A DNA stretch of 64,000 nucleotides from Dictyobacter vulcani (GTDB lineage Bacteria; Chloroflexota; Ktedonobacteria; Ktedonobacterales; Ktedonobacteraceae), in NCBI RefSeq assembly GCF_008974265.1, contig NZ_BKZW01000004.1, positions 62,001 to 126,000 on the forward strand, written 5' to 3'. The position numbers and the translations under genes were made by a program. The notes under the pieces are model-generated. The model was given only the letters and a program-made list of their open reading frames with translations. It made no database searches and was not told the origin of the DNA. The number at the start of each line of letters is the position of its first letter. Position 1 is the first letter of the stretch. This document shows positions 52,790 to 61,875 of this stretch, in pieces.

Positions 52790-53494
52790 ATGTTACGACT
52801 CGTTGATGTCAACACATATTATGGTCCGAGCCATGTGTTGCAGAATATTTCACTTGAGGTTGAGAAGGGAGAGATTGTCTGTCTGCTGGGTGCAAACGCG
52901 GCCGGTAAGACTACGACCATGAAGACAATCTTTGGGTTGGCGCGTGCCAGCAGTGGCACGATTAACTTTAACGACCAGCAAATCGAGCGCAAATTGACCG
53001 GTGATATCGTCAAATCCGGCCTGGCGCTGGTGCCTGAGGCCCGCCGTATCTTCCAGCGTATGACGGTGCGTGAGAACCTGGAGATGGGGGCGTATACACG
53101 CGCCAACAAGCAAGAAATCGCCGCCGACATGAACTACGTCTGCGAAATCTTTCCGCGCTTGCGTGAACGTCTCAAACAGATCGCCGGCACCATGTCTGGT
53201 GGTGAGCAGCAGATGCTCGCCATGGGTCGCGCCATGATGTCGCGACCCAAGATGATCTGCATGGACGAGCCATCCATGGGACTCTCACCCAAGCTGGTCG
53301 AGACCGTCTTCGACACCATCCTGCGCATCCGAGATGAAGGCATGACCATCTTCCTGGTTGAGCAAAACGCCTCCATGGCCCTCAACCTCGCCGACCGTGG
53401 TTACGTGCTCCAGACCGGAAAAATAGTGCTGAGCGACACAGCCAAAAACCTACTCACCAACGACCTGGTCCGCCAGGCCTACCTGGGCAGCTAA
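52790..53494 (+). CDS. livF: Branched-chain amino-acid ABC transporter ATP-binding protein LivF
   Basis: A 234-residue ATPase, the normal LivF length. It has Walker A GANAAGKTTTMKTIFG, the segment LVPEARRIFQRMTVRENLEM, the signature MSGGEQQMLAMGRAMM and Walker B MICMDEPSMGLSP, all typical of LivF. Last gene of the operon; a perfect hairpin follows four bases after the stop. Confidence 0.92.
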   Translation: MLRLVDVNTYYGPSHVLQNISLEVEKGEIVCLLGANAAGKTTTMKTIFGLARASSGTINFNDQQIERKLTGDIVKSGLALVPEARRIFQRMTVRENLEMGAYTRANKQEIAADMNYVCEIFPRLRERLKQIAGTMSGGEQQMLAMGRAMMSRPKMICMDEPSMGLSPKLVETVFDTILRIRDEGMTIFLVEQNASMALNLADRGYVLQTGKIVLSDTAKNLLTNDLVRQAYLGS

Positions 53495-53497
53495 CCC

Positions 53498-53526
53498 GTA
53501 GCGGCAGCCTACAAGGCTGCCGCTAC
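53498..53526. terminator. Perfect REP-type hairpin after livF
   Basis: GTAGCGGCAGCCT, a three-base loop (ACA) and AGGCTGCCGCTAC. It belongs to the GTAGCGGCAG palindrome family and overlaps the stop of the convergent small gene, so it probably ends both transcripts. Confidence 0.7.
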
Positions 53527-53729
53527 TTGTCGAGTTTGGTGTGGAGTTCGGCGATGCGTTCGATGACCTGGGCGAGGGTGGTGACGTTGAGGTCTTCCAT
53601 GTCTTCGCGCAGGGATTCCAGGTGCTCCAGGAGCTCCATTTCGCTGTACTCATTCATGTCATCCAACGTATCTTCTTCGGGCTCCGGGTTCCGGCCGACC
53701 AGGTGTAATTTAGAATCTTTCTTGCTCAT
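53523..53729 (-). CDS. Small acidic helical protein
   Basis: A 68-residue protein starting MSKKDSKLHLVGRNPEPEED, then a long predicted helix rich in Leu and acidic residues (MELLEHLESLREDMEDLNVT, ERIAELHTKLDK), likely a short coiled coil. ATG 53729 has GGAGG five bases upstream, better than ATG 53741. No family recognised. Confidence 0.6.
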   Translation of the reverse strand: MSKKDSKLHLVGRNPEPEEDTLDDMNEYSEMELLEHLESLREDMEDLNVTTLAQVIERIAELHTKLDK

Positions 53730-53821
53730 GTGGTCCTCCAAATAATCAATAACTGCGTCTCTGTATTGTCCAGGCCCTCGATCAGGACCTTTGCAGTATT
53801 CAGTTTTCCTATCGCTGGTTC

Positions 53822-54187
53822 CTACTGTATCCTATTTCGTATCACAATAGCAATGGGTAGCGAGTCGCGGGCCCATTCGGTGAGGTCGTCGCTGCTGCGC
53901 GGCGTATATTTCGTCTCTACCAGGCGACGGGCCAGTGCATCCTCTTCGCTGGCGGCTTCCACTACATGGGCCTCGCCTCGATACAGTTGTTCTCCCAATT
54001 TAACCTGTATTTCTGGCTGCTGCATAATATTCCGCACCCAGTCTGCTTTCTCGCGGCCACCGGCCAGCAGGTAGAGGGTGGTGTCCTGGAGCGCGAACCA
54101 GATCTCAATTGTATGCATGTTCCCGGAACGCCGTCCGGTTGTGCTCAAATAACAAAAATCGTCTTCAACATATTGTATTATATTCAT
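53822..54187 (-). CDS. Deazaflavin (F420)-dependent nitroreductase-family protein
   Basis: A 121-residue split-barrel protein of the DDN/Rv3547 type. It has FCYLSTTGRRSGNMHTIEIW near the start, LYLLAGGREKADWVRNIMQQ (the conserved deazaflavin/substrate region), VKLGEQLYRGEAHVV and a C-terminal helix. Such proteins reduce or bind small substrates with F420. AAGGA lies upstream of ATG 54187. Confidence 0.78.
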   Translation of the reverse strand: MNIIQYVEDDFCYLSTTGRRSGNMHTIEIWFALQDTTLYLLAGGREKADWVRNIMQQPEIQVKLGEQLYRGEAHVVEAASEEDALARRLVETKYTPRSSDDLTEWARDSLPIAIVIRNRIQ

Positions 54188-54248
54188 ATAGTTTTGTGTT
54201 CCTTTCGTGATTTGTTACGCTTACGGGTACGGGTTGCAGCCTTGAAGG

Positions 54249-54662
54249 CCAATACGTTTCGGTTATGGATGGAATGGCTACAATGGTGGCATGATCATGA
54301 AGCAACGCATGCAAAAATGATCAAGAGAGATACAAATGGTAGGTTCGACCCTTTGGGTCGATTGTCTCCCCCCACACGATTGTCTCCCCCACACGATTGT
54401 CTCCCCCCACACGATTGTCTCCCCCACACGATTGTCTCCCCCCACACGATTGTCTCCCCCACACGATTGTCTCCCCCCACACGATTGTCTCCCCCACACG
54501 ATTGTCTCCCCCCACACGAATGCATTGCCTAACATGTCATAGTTTGCTCATGGTCAAGCAAGGATAGTATGCAGGGAACCAATCGACCCAAAGGGTCGAA
54601 CCTACTTTCGTTCATCTCCTCTAAGGATCAAACCGTCCCTGGGCTTAAGCGAAACGTATTGG
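54249..54662. mobile_element. Miniature inverted-repeat element, type A, with expanded internal repeat
   Basis: A complete type A element, CCAATACGTTTCGGTTA to TAAGCGAAACGTATTGG. It is flanked on both sides by CCTTGAAGG, a 9-bp target duplication. Excising it restores a REP-type palindrome (GCAGCCTTGAAGGCTGC). It is longer than the copy at 29875 only because an internal unit is repeated. Confidence 0.75.
54355..54521. repeat. 17/18-bp tandem repeat inside the type A element
   Basis: Nine units of ACACGATTGTCTCCCCC alternate between five and six C, giving a 35-bp double period. The copies at 1892 and 29875 have only one such unit, so this is a local expansion. Confidence 0.85.
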
Positions 54663-54677
54663 CCTTGAAGGCTGCCG

Positions 54678-56065
54678 CTACGATAAGAATGATGCGTTGG
54701 GATCCTGGTGGGTCCAGCCGGGTTGGGTGATCTGGCCGTTGGTGATGAGTTGGGGTTTGCCCTGGATCTGGCCTTGCTGGTTGATGGTGGCGGTGTAGAG
54801 TCCCTGGCTGTCGGGTAGGGATTGGTTTTGCCATTTGAGGCGGCCGTGGCTCAGGAAGATGAATTGTTGGCTGTCACTGGACCAGGGGCTGTTGGCGATG
54901 GGTTGCAGCAGGGTGCTGGTCTGTCCCAGGGCGGCTGGTGGCGTGGCCTGGTTGCTGCTACTGTCACTGAGTAGCCGGGTCTGTTTTTTGCTGGCGATGT
55001 TGACGATAGAGAGATTATGGTGGCCGTCGAGCAGGAGAAACTGGCCGTTGGGGGACCAGGCCGGGATAGCGTCGGTTTCTGCTTTAATGGTGAACTGACT
55101 GTTATCCTGTATGTTGATCAGGGTGAACTGATTACCACTGCTGTAGAGGACATAGTTGCCGTCGGGCGACCAGGCGAACTGGGTGCAGGTGCAGGTGGCA
55201 ATCGGGGTGGAAGGTCCTTCGAGGGTGCGTAATCTCAATTGGATTGAGAGCTGATTTTTGGTGCTATTTTCACTGGTCTGCTTTTCGATGGCATAGAGAA
55301 AGCTCTGATTCTGGTGTCCCGGCCGCCAGAGCAGGCGCTCTAATGAGGCTGGCAGGGGATGACCCGGAAGCACATCGCCTTTCTTTGTTTTATCGCTGCC
55401 CGCTATGCTGGTGGTAAAGATGTCGTTGGCGTTATTGCCGAGGATCTGGTAGTTTTGTGTATCATAAGAAATAGAGGGGATCGAGTAGGTGGGGGCGAAG
55501 GGTTTGGCGGCGATGCCACCGGGCTGGTCGCTCTGGGCGATCCACCATTGGGCGTCGCTGGGATTGGTGACCGTGTTTTTTGGGGTTTGACGATAGAGCA
55601 AACGTGTGCCGTTGCTGTTCCATTGTGGATTGCTGTAGTTGACGCTCGGACTGGAGAAGGCGATCGAGATCGGGGTGCCGCCATCGACTCCGATGGTGTT
55701 GAGGGTGGCGGGGGTGTCGGTAATGACTGGTGAGGTGGTTTCGGCTAAGAGTTCTCTGGCTTCCAGCGTTTTGTTGAAGTCTTCATCCAGACTGCGAAAG
55801 GCCAGGAGTTGATGATTGGGGACCAGGCATAGCCGACCACGGGCGTGTTCTGGGAGACGGTCGCAAAGGCATTATTGCCATCGGGATCGATGGTCCAGAG
55901 CTTGCCATCGCGTATAAATGCCACCACACGCTCCCCAGAATGTCCGGGGGCGCACGCCGCCAGGAGTCCCAGGCTGAGCACAAGGAGGAGGAATGCAAGG
56001 ATGTTTTTGTGTTTGTGTTTTGTGGGCCGGGTGTCGTGCGAATGCCTGGCCAAGCGACTGAGCAT
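54678..56065 (-). CDS. TolB/WD40-like beta-propeller lipoprotein, frameshifted
   Basis: The first frame (56065 to about 55820) starts with a basic N-terminus, a lipoprotein signal (ILAFLLLVLSLGLLAACAPG) and VVAFIRDGKLWTIDPDGNNA. The second frame (to 54678) contains repeated propeller motifs (FAWSPDGNYVLYSSGN, PAWSPNGQFLLLDG, SPWSSDSQQFIFLSHG), as in TolB/PD40 proteins. Adding one base to the GGGG at 55818-55821 (plus strand) joins them as YAWSPNHQLLAFRSLDED. The intact protein is about 462 residues and extracytoplasmic. Its binding partner is unknown. Confidence 0.75.
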
Positions 56066-56141
56066 AAAGAGCGCTCTCCTTTTTTTTCTTTATCTTGTGT
56101 GATATCCTCTCATGAGGAAATATCAAATTTGTAGTTAGAAC

Positions 56142-56160
56142 CTATCTAGAACTATCTAGA
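56142..56160. promoter_or_regulatory. Candidate operator upstream of the KdpD-like gene
   Basis: CTATCTAGA occurs twice in tandem (56142-56150 and 56152-56160), within GTTAGAACCTATC...AGAACTATC, just before the histidine kinase gene. A nearly identical TTAGAACTATC lies upstream of the APC transporter at 60721. Direct repeats of this size are typical of OmpR-type regulator sites. Confidence 0.4.
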
Positions 56161-56176
56161 GGTCTCATCGAGTGCA

Positions 56177-57850
56177 ATGAAAAAATTTCAGCACCTGCTG
56201 TTCCTTGGGAACACCGAGGGGCAGCGCCGTCAGCGTTTTGCCACAGATGCCGGTCTGGCCGTTGTGTTGACGATGCTTGTGACGGTTATTATCTATCTGG
56301 CGCATCTCTATCCAGCTATCCCGAACATCTCGTTTTTGTATCTATTGGTTGTGCTGGGGCTGGCCACGATGCGTGGGCTCTACGCGGCTGTGATTGCGTC
56401 ACTGATCGCGTTCATGAGCTTTGACTTTTTTCTGGTGCCGCCGTTCTTTACGTTCTCGATTAATAAATCCGAAGAGTGGTTGGCGCTCTTCATATTTTTA
56501 GTTACTGCGATTATTACGGGCGAGCTTGCCTCGGCGTTGCGACAACGGGCCGAACAGGCCCTTTTGCGTGAGAAAGAGACGCGGGCACTCTATGAGCTAG
56601 TGAATGCGACGACCAACGAGGATAATCTGGATCGCCAGCTGGATGTTGTGTCCCATGCGGTCGTGAATAATTTTGGTTCAGCTGGTGTGACGGATTGCGC
56701 GATTTTGCTGCCGGATGTCCATGGCAAGCTGACGCTGCAATCGGATGCGCGTCAGGATGTGGTGCATATGCAACTGTCACCGGATGAGATGCGTACCGCG
56801 GAATCGGTGATGCGCGAGGGGCGCATCTTTGATTTCTATATCGATGCCGCCAAAGAGCTCCCGTTCCGGTTCCGCCGTATCCTGCATGGGACGCCTTCAG
56901 AACAAAATTATGTGCGTCTGGTGCCGTTGCATCAGGGGACGCGGGTAGTCGGGGTAGCACGGCTGTTGATGAATAATGGTCTGCGCCGTTTTCCGGTTGA
57001 GCGGGCGCTGCTGGATACAGCCAGAGATCTGAATCATCAGGCGACCTTTTTCTGGACCTTTATGGATCAGGCCACGGCGATGATTGAGCGGGCTCGCTTG
57101 CATCGAGAGGCGCTCCAGATCGAGCTACTCAGGCGTACCGATGCCCTGCGCTCGGCCCTGCTCTCCTCGGTCTCGCACGATCTGCGTACCCCTCTGTCCT
57201 CGATTAAGGCGGCGGCCAGTAGTTTGCTGCAAGAGGATGTAGAATGGGATGAAGAGGCGAGGCGTAGTTTTGCGCTGGCGATAGAGAAAGAGGCTGATCG
57301 ACTCAATCGCCTGGTTGGGAATATCCTGGATATGTCACGCATCGAGGGTGGTGCCTTGCAGGCGGAAAAAGAGTTGTATCCGCTGGGTGAGGTGATCCAC
57401 GATGTGCTCGGCCATATGCAAACGATCCTGCAAGATCGCACGGTGCATACACGCATCCCAGAGGATCTGCCACCGGTGCCGTTGGATTATTTACAGATCG
57501 ATCAGGTGATTACTAATCTGCTAGAGAATGCTGTTCGCTATACGCCGCCCGATTCTCCGCTGGACATTACAGTAGAGGTGGTGGGGGATGCGGTCCAGGT
57601 CAGTATCGCGGACCATGGTCCCGGTATTCCACCGGATGATCTGGAGCGTATTTTTGATAAGTTTTATCGCGTCTCAGGCGCAAAGCGCCGGGCTACCAGT
57701 ATTATGGGCACCGGTCTGGGCCTGGCGGTCTGTCGCGGCTTAATTGAGGCCCATGGTGGGCGTATCTGGGCTGAAAATCGGCCTGAGGGTGGCGCGATTT
57801 TTCGCTTTACCTTGCCACTAGATAATAAAGAGGAACATAGTCATGAGTAA
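56177..57850 (+). CDS. KdpD-like sensor histidine kinase (DUF4118 type)
   Basis: A 557-residue membrane sensor kinase. About four N-terminal helices form a DUF4118-like domain (LAVVLTMLVTVIIYLAHLYP, TMRGLYAAVIASLIAFMSFD). A GAF-like region follows, then HisKA with VSHDLRTPLSSIKAAASSLL (His 334) and the ATPase boxes NLLENAVRYTPP, DHGPGIPPDDLERIFDKFYR and GTGLGLAVCRGLIEAHGG. It lacks the N-terminal KdpD and USP domains of full KdpD, so the sensed signal may differ. It overlaps the response regulator gene by eight bases. Confidence 0.85.
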   Translation: MKKFQHLLFLGNTEGQRRQRFATDAGLAVVLTMLVTVIIYLAHLYPAIPNISFLYLLVVLGLATMRGLYAAVIASLIAFMSFDFFLVPPFFTFSINKSEEWLALFIFLVTAIITGELASALRQRAEQALLREKETRALYELVNATTNEDNLDRQLDVVSHAVVNNFGSAGVTDCAILLPDVHGKLTLQSDARQDVVHMQLSPDEMRTAESVMREGRIFDFYIDAAKELPFRFRRILHGTPSEQNYVRLVPLHQGTRVVGVARLLMNNGLRRFPVERALLDTARDLNHQATFFWTFMDQATAMIERARLHREALQIELLRRTDALRSALLSSVSHDLRTPLSSIKAAASSLLQEDVEWDEEARRSFALAIEKEADRLNRLVGNILDMSRIEGGALQAEKELYPLGEVIHDVLGHMQTILQDRTVHTRIPEDLPPVPLDYLQIDQVITNLLENAVRYTPPDSPLDITVEVVGDAVQVSIADHGPGIPPDDLERIFDKFYRVSGAKRRATSIMGTGLGLAVCRGLIEAHGGRIWAENRPEGGAIFRFTLPLDNKEEHSHE

Positions 57851-58541
57851 GAGTGGGGCTCGTATTCTTATCGTTGATGACGAGATCGAAATTTTGCGTG
57901 CGCTCCAGCGCAGTCTATCGGCGCACGGCTACGAGGTGTTTACGGCTGATACCGGTGAGGCCGCCCTCGAAGGGGTCATCCAGCATCGTCCGGACCTGAT
58001 CCTGCTGGATCTGGGTTTGCCAGGGATCAGTGGCCTGGATGTCTGCCGCAAGGTGCGTGAGCAATCGAACCTGCCGATTATTGTGCTCTCGGTCAAAGAC
58101 ACCGAGCGCGACAAGGTTCTTGCCCTTGATCTGGGTGCCGATGATTATGTCTCCAAGCCCTTCGGCATGGATGAAGTCCTCGCCCGTGTCCGGGTCGCCC
58201 TGCGCCATACCGCCCAGATCCAATCCGGGACCGAGCCGATCTTCAGCGCCGGACCCCTCAAAGTCGATTTTGCTCAGCGTAGCGTGCATGTGAACGACAA
58301 AGATGTCAAACTTACGCCGACCGAATATGATTTGCTCAAAGCACTGATCAAGAACCGTGGCAAGATCATGACGCGCCAGATGCTGCTCACGCAGGTCTGG
58401 GGCACCGGCTATGGCACAGAAGCCCACTATCTGCATGTCTATGTCGGCCAACTGCGCCGTAAGATCGAGCCTGATCCTACCCATCCCCGCTTCATCCTCA
58501 CGGTTTCCGGGGTCGGCTACCGCTTCACTAGCGACGATTAA
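57843..58541 (+). CDS. KdpE-like OmpR-family response regulator
   Basis: A 232-residue regulator: a receiver domain with IVDDE, the phospho-acceptor in LILLDLGLPG (Asp 56) and VSKPFG; then a winged-helix output domain with LTPTEYDLLKALIKNRGKIM and HYLHVYVGQLRRKIEPDPTH. The similarity is strongest to KdpE. Translation is coupled to the kinase gene. No kdpFABC genes are present in the window; the APC transporter downstream is the likely target. Confidence 0.88.
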   Translation: MSKSGARILIVDDEIEILRALQRSLSAHGYEVFTADTGEAALEGVIQHRPDLILLDLGLPGISGLDVCRKVREQSNLPIIVLSVKDTERDKVLALDLGADDYVSKPFGMDEVLARVRVALRHTAQIQSGTEPIFSAGPLKVDFAQRSVHVNDKDVKLTPTEYDLLKALIKNRGKIMTRQMLLTQVWGTGYGTEAHYLHVYVGQLRRKIEPDPTHPRFILTVSGVGYRFTSDD

Positions 58542-58564
58542 TCCCATCGCTGATGTATAGAAAA

Positions 58565-58607
58565 CAGAGGCCGTCATTGCCCATCGGATGAGTAATGACG
58601 GCCTCTG
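58565..58607. terminator. Perfect hairpin between convergent genes
   Basis: CAGAGGCCGTCATT pairs perfectly with AATGACGGCCTCTG over a 15-base loop, 23 bases after the regulator stop. There is no T-run. Confidence 0.65.
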
Positions 58608-58648
58608 GATGTAACGGGCCGCAAGGACCAGTACATTTTTTGTGGGAT

Positions 58649-60670
58649 TTACCAGCGTTTGAGCAGGTGGGCCACTTTTCCTTCTGGCGTGAGTTCGTAA
58701 CGCACACGGTCCGGATTGATATCCTTGAATTGAGCGTCGTCCTCGATAGCCACCAGCGTGTCACGTGGATGGATCGATTGCCAGATCTGGGTTGCCAGTT
58801 CGGGCTCTTCCATCAGATAGACATACGTGCGGTTCGGCACCTTCCCTTTGATCGCCAGGGCCTCAGCTTTACTGAAGGTGTCCTTGGCTTGCTGGTCATC
58901 CAGGTAAGGATCAATGATCTCCATCATGCGTGGCGCGGTCGCGCGTTGTTGCTTGCCGGCCAGGTAGAGGAAGATGACAGGTTTCTGTGAATCAGCGTTG
59001 TTGATCGCTGCACGGATCACTGCTCCATTGTGTGGGTTGCCCGCGGTTAGCACGGCCAGGGTGTTGTCGGGATAGGTGTCTCGGATCTGTGTGACCACGA
59101 CCGGGACTGGTACCTTGCCCTCTTTTTGATGGCGTCTATGATTGTAATACGCTATGCTCATACCAAGCAGCGTTACGCCAGTACCGAAGGCGGTAGCCAG
59201 CGGCTTGGTCACTAGATTGGTACTCCAGGCAATCACGACCAGGATCGTGGTAATAATACCCAATACAAAGTTGATTTTGAACCAGAGGGTGCTGGCCTCT
59301 TCGACCTCGCTCACCTGTCCACCAACGCCGCCACTTGTTGTCATGACTGCTGGCTGGACGTTCGATTTCATCAGATCATGGACTTCGGTCGCTTTATGCT
59401 CCTCGCCCCGATTGGCGAGTTCTCCACTCCTCGTCGTCGCCACTGATCTCTGGGTACTGCCGGCGCGTTTCATGTCGCGATAGCGCACAATATCCAGGCC
59501 CAGACAGGTCAGGGCGAAGGCCCCCAACAGGCCAAAGGCGTACATCTCACCGAGAATATTAATCCGGCCCCAGACCAGAACAAGAATAATAATCGGGATA
59601 CCCGTTGCCAGGGCGATTGAAATGTGCGGTGTGCCACGCATCTTGTTGCGCTGCAGAATAACTCCAGGCAGGAACTCCATTCGTGACAGCGCGATAAAGA
59701 CGTGATAGGCACCAATGATGGCGGTGTTGCTGGCGAAGATCAGCAAGGCACTGGCACTGATGGCCACTTCGGTCTGCAGGACTGGTCCACCCCATTTGCC
59801 AGCCAGTAGCGAAATAATCTGGGCGGATTGTACTTCACTCCTGGCAGCTTCTGGCAGCAGCAGGGTTGAGAAGATGGTCAGCATTGGACTGGTCAGGCCA
59901 ATCGTCAAGACGACCAGGGTCAGGGCAATACCTGCCACCTTTTTATGCGGCTGTTTCATTACCGGAGATAGCTGTGAGATACTCTCCAGACCTGAGAAGG
60001 CCAGGAATGAGCCTGCAAAGCCTGCCAGGAATGATAACGGCGTCAGGGTATGGCTCTTAAACATGGTCGGGATCAATGCCAGCACCTGCGGCAACGACAT
60101 GTGTGTAAAGACCGTGACCAGAATGGCGATATTGCTAAAGAAGGCGATTACCGCGCCTACCAGACTAACTTTGGCGCTCTCGCTGATGCCGACCCAGTTC
60201 AGGATACCCAGCAATATTAGCACGCCAATAGTAATGAAAACAGAGGCGGTTACGCCACTAATAGCGGGAAAGACCACGCTCAGGTACAAAATACCCGATA
60301 AGCTACTGATCGCCGCGGTGAGAAAGTAATCCACCAGAATGAACATGCCACCGATGGCGCCAAACCAGGGGTTGATAGCCTGGGCGGCTACGGTTACGAC
60401 ACCGCCACCTTGCGGGAAGCGATGCGTGACTTCTGCGTATTTGAGTGCGAGCAAAATAAAAACTGACATCGTCAGGAACACGAAAAAGCCCGCTAATCCC
60501 TGGACCGTCTGATACAGAATGCCCGGGGTATAATACACAGAGGTTCCTATGTCCGCAAAGACAACGGCCCAACAGAGCAAAGGACCAAGCAGATTTTTGC
60601 CTGATGCGTGCTCGTCCCCGTGGCTATCCACGGCAATTTGCGTGTTTTGTGTCACAGATTCCTGTGCCAT
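58649..60670 (-). CDS. APC-superfamily transporter with cytoplasmic C-terminal domain
   Basis: A 673-residue protein with about twelve membrane helices: LCWAVVFADIGTSVYYTPGI at the start is the APC helix 1 region, and FPQGGGVVTVAAQAINPWFG follows. A soluble C-terminal domain of about 170 residues has DNTLAVLTAGNPHNGAVIRA and KPVIFLYLAGKQQRA, resembling a universal-stress or nucleotide-binding fold. This layout fits KimA-type potassium importers as well as amino-acid permeases. Location beside a KdpDE-like pair favours potassium, but this is inference. Confidence 0.78.
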   Translation of the reverse strand: MAQESVTQNTQIAVDSHGDEHASGKNLLGPLLCWAVVFADIGTSVYYTPGILYQTVQGLAGFFVFLTMSVFILLALKYAEVTHRFPQGGGVVTVAAQAINPWFGAIGGMFILVDYFLTAAISSLSGILYLSVVFPAISGVTASVFITIGVLILLGILNWVGISESAKVSLVGAVIAFFSNIAILVTVFTHMSLPQVLALIPTMFKSHTLTPLSFLAGFAGSFLAFSGLESISQLSPVMKQPHKKVAGIALTLVVLTIGLTSPMLTIFSTLLLPEAARSEVQSAQIISLLAGKWGGPVLQTEVAISASALLIFASNTAIIGAYHVFIALSRMEFLPGVILQRNKMRGTPHISIALATGIPIIILVLVWGRINILGEMYAFGLLGAFALTCLGLDIVRYRDMKRAGSTQRSVATTRSGELANRGEEHKATEVHDLMKSNVQPAVMTTSGGVGGQVSEVEEASTLWFKINFVLGIITTILVVIAWSTNLVTKPLATAFGTGVTLLGMSIAYYNHRRHQKEGKVPVPVVVTQIRDTYPDNTLAVLTAGNPHNGAVIRAAINNADSQKPVIFLYLAGKQQRATAPRMMEIIDPYLDDQQAKDTFSKAEALAIKGKVPNRTYVYLMEEPELATQIWQSIHPRDTLVAIEDDAQFKDINPDRVRYELTPEGKVAHLLKRW

Positions 60671-60725
60671 ACTATTTTATCGTCCTTTGAGAAGGGAAAT
60701 TCTTCATGTTCCTACCAACGTTAGA

Positions 60726-60749
60726 ACTATCCTTACCACATTCGATAGT
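60726..60749. promoter_or_regulatory. Candidate operator upstream of the APC transporter
   Basis: ACTATC and GATAGT form an inverted repeat with a 12-base spacer (60726-60749) about 55 bases before the transporter start. It shares TTAGAACTATC with the region before the KdpD-like gene. Confidence 0.4.
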
Positions 60750-60938
60750 CCTACAACAATATACGTAGTCGAAACAATGTATGCTTACATAGTGTAGCAC
60801 AGCAAGATAGCACAAGTAAAACCCCCGCGGTGGAATTTTGACCGAATTTTTAGGATCTTTGTGTAGGTTTTGACTGAATATTGAGTACTGTGGCTTTTTT
60901 CTTTAGTTTTCCCTGATGAACCATACCCCTCCCCGTAG

Positions 60939-61150
60939 CGGCAGCACTTGCCGCTGCGACCAGTTGGCGTCCGAGCAGGCAACCCAACGTAGCGGCAAGT
61001 GCTTGCCGCTGCGACCCCTCCCCGTACGAGCAAGCATCCTCATTGCGTCCAGGCCACTCCGCGCATGAGCAAGCATCCTGGAAACGTCCGGAACGCTCGG
61101 CGTACGACGGAAGAACCCCAACGTAGCGGCAGGTCTTGCACCTGCAAACT
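60939..61150. repeat. Cluster of REP-like palindromic repeats
   Basis: Three family members: GTAGCGGCAGCACTTGCCGC (60937), GTAGCGGCAAGTGCTTGCCG (60991) and GTAGCGGCAGGTCTTGCACC (61125), separated by CGTACGAGCAAGCATCC-type spacers. No gene. Confidence 0.6.
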
Positions 61151-61169
61151 GTTCACGTAAGCAATGTCC

Positions 61170-61561
61170 CTGAGCTTGACCCGTTTTTGTGGTGGCGAAA
61201 GACGTTGTGTACAAAAGCCGCGAATCGTACGTCGAGTGAGCGCCACACGCAAGGCCGGCATGCAGCGTTCTCGTTGAGCGAGGGGCTCAACGAGCATCGC
61301 ATGCCTGTGGCGCCTACATCAATCATGTCTCTTGATCCTCTTCGCCAGGGGTACGGGGGTGATCCGCGTGCTCTCCAACCACGTTGCCGAGCAACCCGGC
61401 ACCACCAAATATGATCCGTGTAGGCGCCACAGCACTGCGGGTCGTTCGAGCACGTTGCCCTGCGTAAACTCAGCAGTGCGGCCTCGCGTGTGGCGCCCAC
61501 TCGACGTACACGACGCCACGCTATGGAGTTGAGGTTATTCACCTTCACCGAAACGTATTGG
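61170..61561. mobile_element. Diverged type B miniature element
   Basis: The right end CACCGAAACGTATTGG matches the element family. The left end is less clear (around GACCCGTTTTTGTGGTGG). It shares GCGCCACACGC arms and the AGGCGCCACAGCACTGC segment with the other type B copies but is more diverged. The sequence from 61562 to 61875 is AT-rich and holds no gene that I can support. Confidence 0.5.
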
Positions 61562-61875
61562 GGCTTGCACCTGCGACCTGTTCACGTATAACCAGGCCAC
61601 GCTCCACACGCATCCCCTTTCTCCTGAATCATTCACTACCAGCATTCAGCTTAATGCATATGAGCTCTTCATTCATTTATAGATGAGTTTATATGCTAAT
61701 ACAATAAAAAATAAATCAAAATGGCAAATCGCTCGAAAAACATCTTGATTTTTTGCGTAACTTTGGGTATCCTTGGTTCTAGCAGATATGCATGAAAAGT
61801 CATATTATCTTTATTTGAATAGATGAATAGATATCATATTTCTTTTTCGCAGGGAAGCAATTTTTCAAAGTTTGT

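Noticed and set aside
54355..54521. CRISPR array
   Set aside because: Units are directly adjacent without spacers and lie inside a mobile element; no cas genes in the window.
57915..58577. 220-codon minus-strand frame
   Set aside because: Shadow of the KdpE-like regulator gene.
59715..60329. 204-codon plus-strand frame
   Set aside because: Shadow of the APC transporter gene; no start signal.
60671..60900. c-di-AMP or potassium riboswitch before the APC transporter
   Set aside because: Looked for because KimA-type genes often carry one, but no matching conserved sequence or multi-stem structure could be recognised by eye.
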